Shown: positions 45,034 through 55,087 of the stretch, one piece after another
Numbering within the stretch: the stretch's first letter is position 1
Layout of the letters: every line of letters starts with the position of its first letter
Origin: Clavibacter michiganensis
GTDB taxonomy: Bacteria; Actinomycetota; Actinomycetes; Actinomycetales; Microbacteriaceae
Reading direction: 5' to 3'
Assembly (NCBI RefSeq): GCF_021216655.1
Contig: NZ_CP080437.1
Coordinates: forward strand, 2,976,001 to 3,040,000
DNA length: 64,000 bases
Position numbers and translations under genes: made by a program
The notes under the pieces: model-generated
The model's input: the letters and a program-made list of their open reading frames with translations, nothing else
Databases searched by the model: none
What the model was told of the DNA's origin: nothing

Positions 45034-46820
45034 CGCCCCGGAGGAACGCGACGGGACCGAAGGACCCGGGGCTCGCGGCGGTCGTGCTCGGCTGGAGCAG
45101 CGTGCGCCGGCACCCGATGTTCTCCCACGTCGCGGAGGAGCTGGACGTGATCCGGCGCGACGGGATCCGCCCGGACGACGGGTGGGCGCAGGTGGACTCC
45201 GAGACGTGCGACATCGTCGTCGACCCCGTCCGTCGGGCCAGCCCGGAGGAGTGGGCCTGGGTGTTCGCGCACCTGGTGCTGCACCTGGGGTTCGGCCACC
45301 TCGATCCGCGCCCGCCGTCCTCGTCCCGGGTGGAGGCCACGGCGGCCGACATCGAGGTGGACCGCTTCCTCGCATCCCTCAGGTTCGGCAGGAGCCCGTT
45401 CGCGCTGCCCGTGATCTGGCCCGTCGGATCCCCCGAGCGCCTCGTCGCCGAGTGGCGGCTCACGGGCGTCCCGGCCGGGTTCGAGACGTGCGGCACCGCG
45501 GGTTCGGCCTCGTGCGTGACGCAGGGCCGGCGCTCGTACAGCGGCCCTCCCGACTGGCGCCAGCTCTTCGCCTACGGCCTCACCGACGCGGTGTCGGCCG
45601 CCATGGACGTGGCCGGCGGGGCGCGGCTCTCGCTCAGCGACCGGTCCGCGCCCCTGCCGGTGTGGGAGCGCGCCAGGCGGTGGTTCCTGTCGGCCTACCC
45701 GCTGCTCGGCGCGACCGTGTCCGCGCTCACCCTGGTCGCCGACGCGGAGATCGCCCGCGGCTGGGACATCCCGATCGCGGCGGTCGATCCGGTGGCCGGG
45801 GAGCTGTACGTGAACCCGCTCGCGGTGCTCACCGAGCGGGAGTGGCGGTTCGTCCTCGCGCACGAGTCCCTGCACGCCGCGCTCGCCCACCACACGCGCA
45901 CCGGTGGGCGCGACCCGTACCTCTTCAACCTCGCGACGGACTTCGTCATCAACGGCTGGCTGCTCGAGATGGGCGTGGGGGAGATGCCCGCTGGCCTCCT
46001 CCACGACCCGCGGTTCGCCGGGCAGTCGAGCGAGGAGGTGTACGACCGGATCGCGACCGACGCGCGCCGGTACCGCAAGCTGTCCACCCTGCGCGGGCGC
46101 GCGCAGCCCGACGTCCTCGACTCCGGCGGTCGGATGCCGAGCGCCGGCGCATCCGTCGATCTCGACGAGGTCCTCCGGCGGTCGCTCGGGACGGGGCTCG
46201 ACCTCCACCTGGGCGAGGGGCGCGGCCACCTGCCGTCCGCGCTGGTGTCGGAGATCCGCGCGCTGGCGCAGCCTCCGCTCCGCTGGGACGTCGAGCTCGC
46301 GCGGTGGTTCGAGGAGATGTTCCCCGCGCTGGACCCCGTGCGCACGTACGCCCGTCCCTCCCGGAGGCAGGCCGCGACGCCCGACATCCCGACGCCCGGC
46401 TGGCTCACGCCCGAGGTGCCGACCGTCCGTCGGACCTTCGGCGTCGTCCTCGACACCTCGGGGTCCATGGACGCCCGACTCCTCGGGAAGGCGCTCGGCG
46501 CCATCGCGTCGTACGCGCGGGCCCACGACGTGCCCGCCGCCCGGGTCGTGTTCTGCGACGCGGCGGCCTACGACGCCGGCTACCTCGACGTCGACGACAT
46601 CGCCGGCCGCGTCCGCGTGCGGGGTCGCGGCGGCACGGTGCTGCAGCCGGGCGTCCACGCGCTCGAGCACGCCGCGGACTTCCCCGAGGACGGCCCGATC
46701 CTGATCATCACGGACGGCACGATCGACGTGCTGCGGATCCGCCGAGCCCACGCGTTCCTGATCCCCGTGGGTGCGAGCCTGCCCTTCCGCCCGAAGGGGC
46801 CCGTGTTCCGCTTCTCCTGA
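45030..46820 (+). CDS. DUF2201 metallopeptidase-like / VWA-like protein
   Basis: A 596-residue protein. The N-terminal putative metallopeptidase-like region shows AHLVLHLGFGHLDPR (about 80-95) and an HExxH in FVLAHESLHAALAHH (about 275-290). The C-terminal VWA-like domain shows the MIDAS motif GVVLDTSGSMDARLLGKALG (about 470-490) and IIITDGTIDVL. Such proteins are encoded next to MoxR-type AAA ATPases and are thought to work with them as a chaperone or metal-insertion pair; here the ATPase gene is broken. The start is GTG overlapping the AAA stop by four bases. No signal peptide is seen. Confidence 0.85.
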   Translation: MTPRRNATGPKDPGLAAVVLGWSSVRRHPMFSHVAEELDVIRRDGIRPDDGWAQVDSETCDIVVDPVRRASPEEWAWVFAHLVLHLGFGHLDPRPPSSSRVEATAADIEVDRFLASLRFGRSPFALPVIWPVGSPERLVAEWRLTGVPAGFETCGTAGSASCVTQGRRSYSGPPDWRQLFAYGLTDAVSAAMDVAGGARLSLSDRSAPLPVWERARRWFLSAYPLLGATVSALTLVADAEIARGWDIPIAAVDPVAGELYVNPLAVLTEREWRFVLAHESLHAALAHHTRTGGRDPYLFNLATDFVINGWLLEMGVGEMPAGLLHDPRFAGQSSEEVYDRIATDARRYRKLSTLRGRAQPDVLDSGGRMPSAGASVDLDEVLRRSLGTGLDLHLGEGRGHLPSALVSEIRALAQPPLRWDVELARWFEEMFPALDPVRTYARPSRRQAATPDIPTPGWLTPEVPTVRRTFGVVLDTSGSMDARLLGKALGAIASYARAHDVPAARVVFCDAAAYDAGYLDVDDIAGRVRVRGRGGTVLQPGVHALEHAADFPEDGPILIITDGTIDVLRIRRAHAFLIPVGASLPFRPKGPVFRFS

Positions 46821-46928
46821 GCGCGAGCCGGCATCCGGTCCCTACGGCGACGCCGGAACCGGCCGTGCTGCCGGCGCGTCCGTCGCGCGGCCGGCCCTCG
46901 CCGCCGATCACGTCCCGGTCCCTCGCCC

Positions 46929-47783
46929 TCACCGCCCGGACCGGTCGCTCGACGACGCGTCGTCCTGGCGCCCCGCCGCCCGCAGGAGGTGCCCGTGCAC
47001 GAAGTCCGCGGTGCGCTCGAGGGCGTCGGTGCGGGTGCTCATCTCGGCGAAGTCGTGTCGACCTCCCTCGACGAGCACGAGCTCGTGCGGCACGCCCTGC
47101 TCCGCGAGGGTCGCGGCGAGCGACAGGCTCTGCTCGACCGGGACGACCCGGTCGTCCGTGCCGTGCAGGAGGAACGTCGGCGGCGAGCCGGGGGTGATGT
47201 GGTCGCCCGGCCGGAACCACCGCCCGCCCTCCTCGTCGGGTGCGCCGAGCGCGGCACGGAGCGGCGAGCCCGAGGCGCGGAGACCGGCGGAGATCAGCGG
47301 GTCGTGCATGCCGTACCAGCTGGCCACGGCGCAGATCCGCTCGGACTCGGCGGCGCCGACGATGGTGGCGATGGTCGCGCCCGCCGAGTTCCCCCACAGC
47401 GCGACGGCCGCGGGATCGAGGTTGAGCTCGGACGCATGCGCGCGCAGGTACCGGAGGGCCTCGCGGACGTCGTCGACCGGCGCGGGGAAGCGCGCCTCGT
47501 TGCTCGTCCGGTAGTCGACGCTGGCGACCGCGACGCCGCGCTCCGCGAGCCGCACCAGGGCGGGGAGGTAGCGGACGCGGTGGACGTCGCGGAATCCGCC
47601 GCCCTTGATGAACACCACCAGCGGCGTGGGGGATGCGGACACCGGCTTCAGCAGGTCGAAGCGCAGCTTCCGTCCGCCGGGGAGGAGGTGCCCGTCCTGG
47701 TACTGCGCGTAGACGAGGTCGGGGTAGTGCTCGACGAAGGAGCGCGTCGGGTCGGAGAGGTGCACGGTGGTGGTGTGGTCCAC
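46929..47783 (-). CDS. Alpha/beta hydrolase (HSL/BD-FAE-like esterase)
   Basis: A 284-residue protein. The oxyanion loop is VVFIKGGGFRDVH, the nucleophile elbow ALWGNSAGATIATI (Ser about 146), the acid in LLHGTDDRVVPVEQ and the His in VEGGRHDFAE. This is the arrangement of carboxylesterases/acetylxylan-type hydrolases. GTG 47783 is chosen because it leaves a normal N-terminus; GTG 47849 in the same frame would add 22 residues. It is convergent with the VWA gene (108 bases apart, no gene seen between). Confidence 0.85.
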   Translation of the reverse strand: MDHTTTVHLSDPTRSFVEHYPDLVYAQYQDGHLLPGGRKLRFDLLKPVSASPTPLVVFIKGGGFRDVHRVRYLPALVRLAERGVAVASVDYRTSNEARFPAPVDDVREALRYLRAHASELNLDPAAVALWGNSAGATIATIVGAAESERICAVASWYGMHDPLISAGLRASGSPLRAALGAPDEEGGRWFRPGDHITPGSPPTFLLHGTDDRVVPVEQSLSLAATLAEQGVPHELVLVEGGRHDFAEMSTRTDALERTADFVHGHLLRAAGRQDDASSSDRSGR

Positions 47784-47925
47784 GGGATCCCGCCCATCGG
47801 GGAGTCGACGGCCGTGGCGCTCCGGCGAGCCGCCCCGGGTGAGGAGCACCTCACGGGAGCATCGTGCACCGGCGCGCTGGGAGGCGGTCGGCCGTCACCG
47901 TGCGCCGGTCCGTTACGGTGCCGGG

Positions 47926-48771
47926 ATGCCCGCCGCCGCGACCCGCCCCCGCCTCCTCTACGTCAGCGACCTGGGCTACCAGGCGAAGGGCCGCCGCTAC
48001 TGCGACGAGGACATCGACCTGTCCGCGCGCCTCGGCCGGGACTTCGACGTCGCGATCTGCAACCCTTCGGCCGCCTGCCGGCTCATGGACAGCTTCGACG
48101 TCGTCGTGGTCCGCAACAGCGGGCCGGTGATCCACGACATGGCCGGGTACGAGGCGTTCCGGGCGGCGGCGCGGGAGGGCGGCGTCCCGGTGTTCACCGA
48201 CCTCCGCGGCAAGGCCGACCAGGTCGGCAAGCAGTACCTGCTCGACCTCTTCGCCGCCGGCTACCCCGTGATCCCTACCGTCGACGACCTCGACCACCTC
48301 GATCGGCTGCCCGCCGTCGACGAGCTCGTGGTCAAGCCCCGCTTCGGCGCCGACTCCCTGGGCCTCGAGTTCGTCACGCGCGACGACCTCGCGACGCTCG
48401 ACCTCGGGGGCCGGCTCCTGCAGCCCCGCATCGACTTCGCGCACGAGATCTCGTTCTGCTTCGTCGACCGGACGCCGCAGTACGCGCTGTACGCCCCGGA
48501 TCCCGCCGCGCGTTGGCGGCTCGAGCCGTACACCGCCAGCGCCGAGGACTGGGACTTCGCGCAGCGCTTCGTCGACTGGAACGACGTCGAGCACGGCATC
48601 CAGCGGGTCGATGCCTGCCGCAGCCGGGAGGGCGAGCTGCTGCTCGTCGAGCTGGAGGACCTCAACCCGTACCTCTCGCTCGACCTCGTCGACGAGGCGA
48701 CGCGGGAGGCGTTCGTCGCCCGCATGACGCGGTCGCTGCACGCGCTCGTGCGCGGGACTGACGGCGCCTGA
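47926..48771 (+). CDS. ATP-grasp-like protein
   Basis: A 281-residue protein. It begins RLLYVSDLGYQAKGRRYCDE, then MDSFDVVVVRNSGPV, KADQVGKQYLLDLFAAGYPV, a nucleotide-binding strand VVKPRFGADSLGLEF and a late acidic pair ELEDLNPYLSLDLV typical of Mg ligands in ATP-grasp ligases. It resembles glutathione-synthetase-like ATP-grasp proteins of unknown substrates. TACGGT at 47914-47919 lies exactly six bases before the ATG. It stands alone, ending at the terminator at 48798. Confidence 0.75.
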   Translation: MPAAATRPRLLYVSDLGYQAKGRRYCDEDIDLSARLGRDFDVAICNPSAACRLMDSFDVVVVRNSGPVIHDMAGYEAFRAAAREGGVPVFTDLRGKADQVGKQYLLDLFAAGYPVIPTVDDLDHLDRLPAVDELVVKPRFGADSLGLEFVTRDDLATLDLGGRLLQPRIDFAHEISFCFVDRTPQYALYAPDPAARWRLEPYTASAEDWDFAQRFVDWNDVEHGIQRVDACRSREGELLLVELEDLNPYLSLDLVDEATREAFVARMTRSLHALVRGTDGA

Positions 48772-48797
48772 CGCCGACACTCGCGGCCCCGGACGCG

Positions 48798-48835
48798 GAA
48801 GGGCCCCGCGGATCCGACGATCCGCGGGGCCCTTC
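48798..48835. terminator. Bidirectional hairpin terminator
   Basis: A perfect 17-bp stem with a four-base loop (GAAGGGCCCCGCGGATC at 48798-48814 and its complement at 48819-48835), between the convergent ATP-grasp and alcohol dehydrogenase genes. Confidence 0.88.
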
Positions 48836-48849
48836 GACGTGGATGCTGC

Positions 48850-49896
48850 TTACGCGAACGTCTTCGCGTCGATCACGAAGCGGTAGCGCACGTCCGACTT
48901 GAGGACGCGCTCGTAGGCCTCGTTGATCTGCTCGGCCGAGATGAGCTCGGTCTCGGGCACGATGCCGTGCTCGGCGCAGAAGTCGAGCATCTCCTGCGTC
49001 TCGGCGATGCCGCCGATCATGGATCCGGCCCAGCTGCGGCGCGCGGGGATGAGCGCGAACGCGGGGATCTCGAGCGGCTCCGACGGGGCACCGACGTTGA
49101 CGAGCGTGCCGTCGATCGCGAGCAGGCCGATGTACTTCGACATGTCGAGCTTCGCGGAGACCGTGTTGATGATCAGGTCGAACGAGCTGGCGAGCTCGGT
49201 GAACGTGGCGTCGTCGCTCGTCGCGAAGTAGCGGTCGGCTCCGAGGCGGAGGCCGTCCTCCTTCTTGGAGAGCGTCTGCGAGAGCACGGTGACCTCGGCG
49301 CCCATGGCGTGCGCGATCTTCACGGCCATGTGGCCGAGGCCGCCCATGCCGACTACGGCGACCTTCGTGCCGGGGCCCGCGTTCCAGTGGCGGAGCGGCG
49401 AGTAGGTGGTGATGCCGGCGCAGAGCAGCGGCGCGACCTTCTCGATGTCGAGGGACTCGGGGACGCGGAGCACGAAGTCCTCGTCGACGACGACGGCCTC
49501 GGAGTAGCCGCCCTGCGTGATGGTGCCGTCGGCCGGGTCGGTGCCGCCGTAGGTCTGCATGTTGCCCTTCAGGCAGTACTGCTCCTGACCGGCCTTGCAC
49601 TGCTCGCACTCCTTGCAGGAGTTGACCATGCAGCCGACGCCGACGAGGTCGCCGACCTCGTGCTTGGAGACCTCGGAGCCGACCTCGGTGACGCGGCCGA
49701 CGATCTCGTGGCCGACGACCTGCGGGTAGGCGATGGGGCCCCACTCGCCGCGGACGGTGTGGATGTCGGAGTGGCAGACGCCCGAGTAGGCGATGTCGAT
49801 GGAGACGTCCTTCGGGCCGACGTCGCGGCGCTCGATGGTGGTCTTGGTGATGGGATCGGTGGCGGACGTGGCCGCGTAGGCGTTGACGGTGCGCAT
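48850..49896 (-). CDS. Zinc-dependent NAD(P) alcohol dehydrogenase (YahK/CAD type)
   Basis: A 348-residue medium-chain dehydrogenase. The catalytic zinc ligands are in [17 protein letters not shown] and [14 protein letters not shown]. The structural zinc cysteines are in [20 protein letters not shown], and the cofactor fold is [20 protein letters not shown]. It probably reduces aldehydes with NADPH. AAGGAG precedes the ATG. It is divergent from the esterase gene, with 153 bases between starts. Confidence 0.94.
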   Translation of the reverse strand: MRTVNAYAATSATDPITKTTIERRDVGPKDVSIDIAYSGVCHSDIHTVRGEWGPIAYPQVVGHEIVGRVTEVGSEVSKHEVGDLVGVGCMVNSCKECEQCKAGQEQYCLKGNMQTYGGTDPADGTITQGGYSEAVVVDEDFVLRVPESLDIEKVAPLLCAGITTYSPLRHWNAGPGTKVAVVGMGGLGHMAVKIAHAMGAEVTVLSQTLSKKEDGLRLGADRYFATSDDATFTELASSFDLIINTVSAKLDMSKYIGLLAIDGTLVNVGAPSEPLEIPAFALIPARRSWAGSMIGGIAETQEMLDFCAEHGIVPETELISAEQINEAYERVLKSDVRYRFVIDAKTFA

Positions 49897-50049
49897 GGGT
49901 TCTCCTTGTGCTGACCGGTGGGGGAGGGGAGGGATCGGGTCGATCCGGCCGCGCCCTCTTCGGATGCGGTACCCCTCGACGGTACGCCTGCGGGGGCGGA
50001 TCCTCGAACCGGCGCGGGCCGCCCGGCCGCCGCCGGATAGCGTGGCGGG

Positions 50050-51435
50050 ATGCCCGCATCCTCCGTCCCCGGCCCGACCCCGACGCGATCCGGGCCCGTG
50101 ACGGGAGTCCGCGACGGCGACGTGATCCGCTACCTCGGCATCCCCTACGCCACCGGGGCCCGCGGCGAGCCGCCCGTGCCCGCTGCCGCCCGGATCGGAT
50201 CCGACGGGTCGCCCGCGGTGCTGGCGGCCGTGCAGCCCGCGCCCGCGTGCCCGCAGCCGTCGTCGCGGATCCTCGACACGCTCACGCGGGGCGCCCTCGA
50301 CGGGATCGCCCGCTCGGAGGACTGCCAGGCGCTGTCGATCACGCTGCCCGCGGACCGCGCGCCCGACGAGACGCTGCCCGTGATCGTGTGGTTCCACGGC
50401 GGCGGCTACACGACGGGCGCGGGCGACCTCGCGATCCACGACCCGCGCGCGCTCGTCGTGGAGCAGCGCGTGATCGTGGTGGCCGTGACCGCGCGGCTCG
50501 GGTACCTCGGGTTCGGCGGCGGCGGATCCGGTCGCGGCGCATCGGGCGCCCCGCCCGCTAACCTCGGCCTCCTCGACCAGCTGGAGGCGCTGCGCTGGGT
50601 CCGCGACTCGATCGCCGCGTTCGGGGGCGACCCGGGATCCGTCACCGCGATGGGCCAGTCGGCCGGTGGCGACGCGATCCTGCACCTCATGATCAGCGAC
50701 GGCGCGCGCGGCCTGTTCCGGCGGGCGATCGTGCAGAGCCCGCCGGTGGGGATCACGGGCGGGCGCGAGCGCATGTTCCGGGCGATGGCGCGCGTGACGC
50801 GCTCGCTCCCGGCCGACGCGCCGCTCGACGCCGTCCTGCGCGGCCAGGCTCGGGCCGAGCGCGCGTCGTGGGCGTCGGGGATCCGCGCGGGCCTGCCCTG
50901 GGGACCGCGCTACGGGCACGCGCCGCTGCCCGCGGAGGCCGACCGCGACGCCGCCTGGCGGGCCGTCGCCCCCGAGGTCGACCTCCTCATCGGCACGACG
51001 CGCGACGAGACCGCGATGTACCTGCCGGCGCTGCCGGTGATCGCGCCGCTCCTCCGCGTACCCGTGCTCGGCCGCGGCCTGCGCGCGATCCTCACGCGCG
51101 CGGTCGTCCGGCCCACCACCCGCCGCGTCTACGCGCGGCCCGTCCGGGCGTTCGCCGCCCGGCACCGCGCCGCGGGCGGCCGGGCCGTGCGCTACGTCCT
51201 CCGTGCGGCGCCGGCATCGAGCCCGATCGGCGCGGGCCACACGTCCGACGTCCCCCTGATCCTCGGCACCCGCGAGGCGTGGACCCGGATGCGGCTGGTC
51301 CCGCCGGAGGCGTGGCCCGAGGTCGCCGCGCGCGGCCTTGCCGTGCGGCAGGTCTGGGCCGACTTCGCGCGCACGGGCGAGGTCGCGGCGGACGCGGACG
51401 CGCGCGCGTGCGGGATGCGCTTCGACCGCGGCTGA
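50050..51435 (+). CDS. Type B carboxylesterase
   Basis: A 461-residue protein. Family blocks are [42 protein letters not shown] and [20 protein letters not shown] (Ser about 203). The acid is in [13 protein letters not shown] and the His in [14 protein letters not shown]. The N-terminus shows no clear signal peptide, so a cytoplasmic enzyme is likely. TAGCGT at 50038-50043 lies exactly six bases before the ATG. Substrate unknown. Confidence 0.9.
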   Translation: MPASSVPGPTPTRSGPVTGVRDGDVIRYLGIPYATGARGEPPVPAAARIGSDGSPAVLAAVQPAPACPQPSSRILDTLTRGALDGIARSEDCQALSITLPADRAPDETLPVIVWFHGGGYTTGAGDLAIHDPRALVVEQRVIVVAVTARLGYLGFGGGGSGRGASGAPPANLGLLDQLEALRWVRDSIAAFGGDPGSVTAMGQSAGGDAILHLMISDGARGLFRRAIVQSPPVGITGGRERMFRAMARVTRSLPADAPLDAVLRGQARAERASWASGIRAGLPWGPRYGHAPLPAEADRDAAWRAVAPEVDLLIGTTRDETAMYLPALPVIAPLLRVPVLGRGLRAILTRAVVRPTTRRVYARPVRAFAARHRAAGGRAVRYVLRAAPASSPIGAGHTSDVPLILGTREAWTRMRLVPPEAWPEVAARGLAVRQVWADFARTGEVAADADARACGMRFDRG

Positions 51436-51485
51436 GCGCGTGCCGCCGTGCCACCGTGCGGCCGCGCCCCGGCGCATCCCGCGGT

Positions 51486-51974
51486 TCAGTCGAGCTGCAC
51501 CCGCCGCGGCCCCGCCCCGCGATCGCCCAGCGCGTCGTCCGGGTTGAGCAGCCCGCACGCCTTCATCGACAGGCAGCCGCAGCCGATGCAGCCCGTGAGC
51601 TCGCGCTCCAGTCGCTCGATGCCCCGGCGCCGCTCCTCCAGCAGGCGCTTCCAGCGGCGGGATGCGCGCTGCCAGTCGGCGTGGCTCGGCGGCCGGTCGA
51701 GGGGCACGTCGTCGAAGGTGGACTGCACGTCGGCGAGCGGGATCCCGAGGCGCTTGGCCACCGTGATCAACGACACCCGACGGAGCATGTGCCGGGCGTA
51801 GCGGCGCTGGTTGCCCGCGGTGCGCTCGGCGGCGATGAGGCCGAGGTCCTCGTAGAAGCGGAGGGCGGACGCGGCGACGCCCGTGCGGCGGGTCATCTCG
51901 CCGACCGTGAGCAGCTCGCCGGGCGCGTGCCGCGGCGGCGTCGCAGCGACCGTCGGCTCCTGCGCATCCGCCAC
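51486..51974 (-). CDS. soxR: Redox-sensitive regulator SoxR
   Basis: A 162-residue MerR-family protein. The helix-turn-helix reads [20 protein letters not shown], the coiled-coil dimer helix follows, and the [2Fe-2S] cluster motif [12 protein letters not shown] (C-x2-C-x-C-x5-C) is near residues 120-131. Oxidation of the cluster by redox-cycling compounds activates transcription. GTG 51974 has GGGAGGGG upstream. The divergent promoter holds a SoxR box, so the ferredoxin and flavin reductase genes are the likely targets. Confidence 0.96.
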   Translation of the reverse strand: MADAQEPTVAATPPRHAPGELLTVGEMTRRTGVAASALRFYEDLGLIAAERTAGNQRRYARHMLRRVSLITVAKRLGIPLADVQSTFDDVPLDRPPSHADWQRASRRWKRLLEERRRGIERLERELTGCIGCGCLSMKACGLLNPDDALGDRGAGPRRVQLD

Positions 51975-51989
51975 GACGTCCCCTCCCGA

Positions 51990-52020
51990 TTGACCTCAAG
52001 GGTACGTGAGGTTCTAACGT
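51990..52020 (+). promoter_or_regulatory. SoxR box within a long-spacer promoter
   Basis: The dyad ACCTCAAG-GGTA-CGTGAGGT at 51993-52012 matches the known SoxR box pattern (CCTCAAG...CTTGAGG) with one mismatch between arms. It lies between -35 TTGACC (51990-51995) and -10 TAACGT (52015-52020). The 19-base spacer is the overlong spacing on which MerR-family activators act. Confidence 0.8.
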
Positions 52021-52027
52021 GGACACC

Positions 52028-52084
52028 ATGCGCATGACCCGCCCCGCCGTCACGACGGCCCCCACCCGTGGAGACGCCCTGTGA
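52028..52084 (+). CDS. Possible 18-codon leader ORF overlapping the ferredoxin start
   Basis: ATG 52028 begins at the predicted transcription start (seven bases after TAACGT) and encodes [18 protein letters not shown], ending in a TGA that overlaps the ferredoxin GTG (GTGA at 52081-52084). The ferredoxin ribosome site GGAGA lies inside it. It could couple ferredoxin translation to a leaderless mini-gene; whether it is translated is unknown. Confidence 0.4.
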   Translation: MRMTRPAVTTAPTRGDAL

Positions 52085-52407
52085 CCTACGTGATCGCCCT
52101 GCCGTGCGTCGACGTGAAGGACCGCGCCTGCATCGACGAGTGCCCCGTCGACTGCATCTACGAGGGCGAGCGCTCCCTCTACATCCACCCCGACGAGTGC
52201 GTCGACTGCGGCGCCTGCGAGCCGGTCTGCCCGGTCGAGGCGATCTACTACGAGGACGACCTTCCCGAGAAGTGGTCGGACTACTACACCGCGAACGTCG
52301 AGTTCTTCGCCGAGATGGGATCGCCCGGCGGCGCCGTCAAGGTCGGCACCGTGGCGTACGACCACCCGGTGGTGGCCGCCGTCCCGCGCCAGGGCGAGCA
52401 GGCGTGA
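52081..52407 (+). CDS. fdxA: 7Fe ferredoxin
   Basis: A 108-residue ferredoxin of normal FdxA length. The first cluster region is [13 protein letters not shown] and the second [20 protein letters not shown], giving one 3Fe-4S and one 4Fe-4S site. The C-terminal extension ([18 protein letters not shown]) is typical. The start is GTG behind GGAGA. The gene is under the SoxR box and is coupled to the flavin reductase gene by a four-base overlap, so the pair may pass electrons during redox stress. Confidence 0.95.
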   Translation: MTYVIALPCVDVKDRACIDECPVDCIYEGERSLYIHPDECVDCGACEPVCPVEAIYYEDDLPEKWSDYYTANVEFFAEMGSPGGAVKVGTVAYDHPVVAAVPRQGEQA

Positions 52408-52898
52408 GCGCCGACCCCGACCTCTTCAAGGCCGCGTTCCGCGGTCACCCGGCCGGCGTCGCGCTGATCACCGCGAGCACCGCGGACGGGCCGTCGGGCC
52501 TCACCGCGTCGAGCGTCGCGTCGCTCTCGGTGGATCCGCCCGCGCTCTCGTTCTCGGTGACGCGCGCCACCGGATCCGCCGGCGCGATCCTCTCCGCCGA
52601 CAGCTACGTCGTGCACCTGCTCGCGGGGCAGCACGCCGCGCTCGCTCGCGCGTTCGCCGTCTCCGGGTCGCCGCGCTTCACCGAGGAGCAGGGCTTCCAG
52701 GAGCTGCCGACCGGGGAGCCGCTGCTCGCCGACGCGCGCGCCGCCCTGCGCTGCCGCACCATCCAGACCGTGCCGGTCGGTGGATCCGTGCTGGTCGTCG
52801 CCGAGGTCCTCGACGTGATCCTCGGCGAGCCCGCCCCGCCGCTCGTCTACCGCGACCGCCGCTTCCACCTGCTCGAGGACGACCACCCGGAGCTCTGA
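52404..52898 (+). CDS. Flavin reductase-like FMN-binding protein
   Basis: A 164-residue split-barrel protein of the HpaC/flavin reductase family. It begins [19 protein letters not shown] and continues [20 protein letters not shown], with [20 protein letters not shown] and [20 protein letters not shown]. It reduces free FMN/FAD with NAD(P)H in relatives. The start is GTG overlapping the ferredoxin stop. Co-expression with SoxR and ferredoxin suggests a role in handling redox-active compounds. Confidence 0.9.
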   Translation: MSADPDLFKAAFRGHPAGVALITASTADGPSGLTASSVASLSVDPPALSFSVTRATGSAGAILSADSYVVHLLAGQHAALARAFAVSGSPRFTEEQGFQELPTGEPLLADARAALRCRTIQTVPVGGSVLVVAEVLDVILGEPAPPLVYRDRRFHLLEDDHPEL

Positions 52899-52934
52899 CG
52901 CCGGGCGGCCGTCCGCCGCTCACGCGGCGCCGCG

Positions 52935-54860
52935 TCACGCGATCATGAACTCCGACGGCTTGAGCGCCCGCTCCACGATCCGCACGTCGCCGATCGACGC
53001 CGGCAGCACGTGGTCGAGCTTCCCGGCGTAGAGGTTCGCACCGAGGAGCCACGAGGTCGCGGGCGACGCCGCCGCGAGCCCGCGGTTCGTCGTCGACGGG
53101 TTCCGCACCACCGGGCAGCCGTCGACGTACATCGTCGTGTGCTGGCTGTCGTTGACGACCGCCACGTGCCACCACTCGGCGGCCGGCAGCTCGTGCGACC
53201 AGTTGGTGAGGGATCCCTGCTGCGTCGTCGGGTACACGCACCACTGGACCTCGCGGCTGCCGGACACGCTGAGGGTCGCGGCGGGCTCGTCGGGGTCGCC
53301 CGCGTCGCCCGGCGTCTTGCCCGCGTCCTTCGCGGAGGCGGCGCGGGAGAGGATCGCGCTGAAGCCGTCGGCGTCGCCGTCGAAGTCGGCGGGGATGAGG
53401 ACGAACGCCTCGACCGTGTAGCCCTGGCGGAAGGTCGCGGAGTCGAGCGGGGCCCCGTCGACGGTCCGGAGGTAGTCGCCCGACTTCTTGCCGCCCGTGA
53501 GGGCGAGGCTGCCGAACCCGGGCTGGTCGTCGTGGTGCGCGGACGCGAAGCGGAGGGATCCGGGTGCCGCGCCCGCCCTGTTCGCCACCACGAGGTCGTT
53601 GCCGCGGCCGGAGGCGTCCCGGATGCGCGTGGTCGTGCCGAGCGCGGATCCGTCCGCCTGCCCGTCGAAGCGCCAGTACGCGACCGTGCCGGGCACGAGC
53701 ATCTGCGCGGCCGGACGGGCGGCCCGCGCCGGGACGGGCGCGAACCCGGCGAAGCGCTGCTCGAAGTCGACGCGGACCGTGAAGCGGTCGACGTCGCCGG
53801 AGAGGGCAGCCTCCCCGTCCGCGAGCTCGTTGCCCGTGCCGAGGCCGCCGCCGAGGATGAACGGCGAGAGGGTCTCGACGTCGATCGCGTTCCGCTCGAG
53901 GTCCACGTGGTACAGCCGGATCATCGCGGCGCCGCCGTAGTAGCGGTCCTGGTAGTTCACGAGGTGCATGGCGACGTCGTGGCCCGCGCGGTTAGTCATC
54001 GTGGTGCGGCCGGGCTTCCAGTAGTGCCCGTTGAGGGTGAGGAAGATCTGGTCGTGCTGGCTGATGAAGGAGTCCCAGAGGCCCTGGCCGTAGTCGTCGA
54101 GCACGGCGGATCCGTCGGGCTTCGAGTCGACGATGTCGTGCGCCGTGAGTATCACCGGCAGCGTCGGGTGCGCCGCGAGCACGCCGCGCGCCCACTCGAC
54201 GCCGCGGGCGCTGGTGCGCCAGTCGAGCGCGAGGACGAGCCAGTCGCGGCCGCCCGCCGTGAAGGTGTGGAACGAGTTGTAGCCGTCCGGGCTGGATCCG
54301 CGGTAGCTCGGCGACTTCCGGAAGCGCTTCGGCCCGAACGCGTCGAGGTAGGGCGTGCGGCCGCGCTGGTCGTCGGTGGATCCGTCGACGTCGTGGTTGC
54401 CGGCCAGCACGCTCCACGCCGCGCCGGCCTTGTCGAGGAGCGTGAACTGCGCGCTGGCGGCCTGGATCTCGTTCGCGGCGCCGTTCTGGGTCACGTCGCC
54501 GAGGTGCGCGAGGAAGACGATGTTGTGCCGGTCGCGCTCGGCGAGCACGTAGCGCAGCGACGTCTCCAGCGGCTCGGGGTGGATCGACGCCCCGTCGAAG
54601 AGGTACTGCGTGTCCGGCAGCACGGCGATCGTGAAGCGGGGCGATGCGGTGTCGGGCTTCCAGCGTGCGCCGGATCCCTGCTGCGCGGCGGGCGCCTTCA
54701 CGGCGCTGGCGTCTAGCGCGTCGTCGGATGCGGTCGCGGCCACCGCGGGCAGCGCCCCGCCGAGGCCGGCCACGCCGAGCGCGCCGGCCGCGCCGCTCGT
54801 GATGAGGAAGCCGCGTCGGGAGAGCGCGGAGGAGGGAGGCGTCGTCGGGTCCTGGGTCAC
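52935..54860 (-). CDS. Tat-exported metallophosphoesterase with LamG-like domain
   Basis: A 641-residue protein. The Tat signal is SALSRRGFLITSGAAGALG with an Ala-rich end. The calcineurin-like domain (about residues 75-370) has IAVLPDTQYLFDG, LAHLGDVTQNG, LAGNHDVDGSTDD and LTAHDIVDS with LTLNGHYW. The C-terminal concanavalin-like domain (about 390-635) has VAYWRFDGQADG, YTVEAFVLIPADFDGDADGF and WWHVAVVNDSQHTTMYVDG. It is predicted to act outside the membrane on an unknown phosphoester. GTG 54860 puts the Tat motif at about residue 13; an in-frame GTG at 54902 is an alternative. Confidence 0.88.
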   Translation of the reverse strand: MTQDPTTPPSSALSRRGFLITSGAAGALGVAGLGGALPAVAATASDDALDASAVKAPAAQQGSGARWKPDTASPRFTIAVLPDTQYLFDGASIHPEPLETSLRYVLAERDRHNIVFLAHLGDVTQNGAANEIQAASAQFTLLDKAGAAWSVLAGNHDVDGSTDDQRGRTPYLDAFGPKRFRKSPSYRGSSPDGYNSFHTFTAGGRDWLVLALDWRTSARGVEWARGVLAAHPTLPVILTAHDIVDSKPDGSAVLDDYGQGLWDSFISQHDQIFLTLNGHYWKPGRTTMTNRAGHDVAMHLVNYQDRYYGGAAMIRLYHVDLERNAIDVETLSPFILGGGLGTGNELADGEAALSGDVDRFTVRVDFEQRFAGFAPVPARAARPAAQMLVPGTVAYWRFDGQADGSALGTTTRIRDASGRGNDLVVANRAGAAPGSLRFASAHHDDQPGFGSLALTGGKKSGDYLRTVDGAPLDSATFRQGYTVEAFVLIPADFDGDADGFSAILSRAASAKDAGKTPGDAGDPDEPAATLSVSGSREVQWCVYPTTQQGSLTNWSHELPAAEWWHVAVVNDSQHTTMYVDGCPVVRNPSTTNRGLAAASPATSWLLGANLYAGKLDHVLPASIGDVRIVERALKPSEFMIA

Positions 54861-54970
54861 GGACGACGACGGTAGGCCCGGCGGGTGAACGCGACGCGGC
54901 ACCGCGGTGGACGGGTGGCGGCGGGGGCGTGGGCGTTGCCGGGAGCGGTGATGGGCGTCAGCCTGGGGTG

Positions 54971-55075
54971 ATGCAGTCCCGCGACGCCGACCCGATGGGC
55001 TTCCTGCCCCCGCCGACCGCGGACTCCATCACCGCCGAGTCCGGCGTGGCGCTGTTCGCGCCGACGCCGGCCTAG
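54971..55075 (+). CDS. Possible 34-residue small gene
   Basis: ATG 54971 to TAG encodes a peptide beginning MQSRDADPMGFLPPPTADSI and ending ALFAPTPA. CAGCCT at 54959-54964 lies exactly six bases before the ATG, close to the leaderless pattern. There is no ribosome site and no homology that I recognise. It lies alone in the 227-base gap between two minus-strand genes, so it could also be chance. Confidence 0.3.
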   Translation: MQSRDADPMGFLPPPTADSITAESGVALFAPTPA

Positions 55076-55087
55076 CGCGGGATCCGG

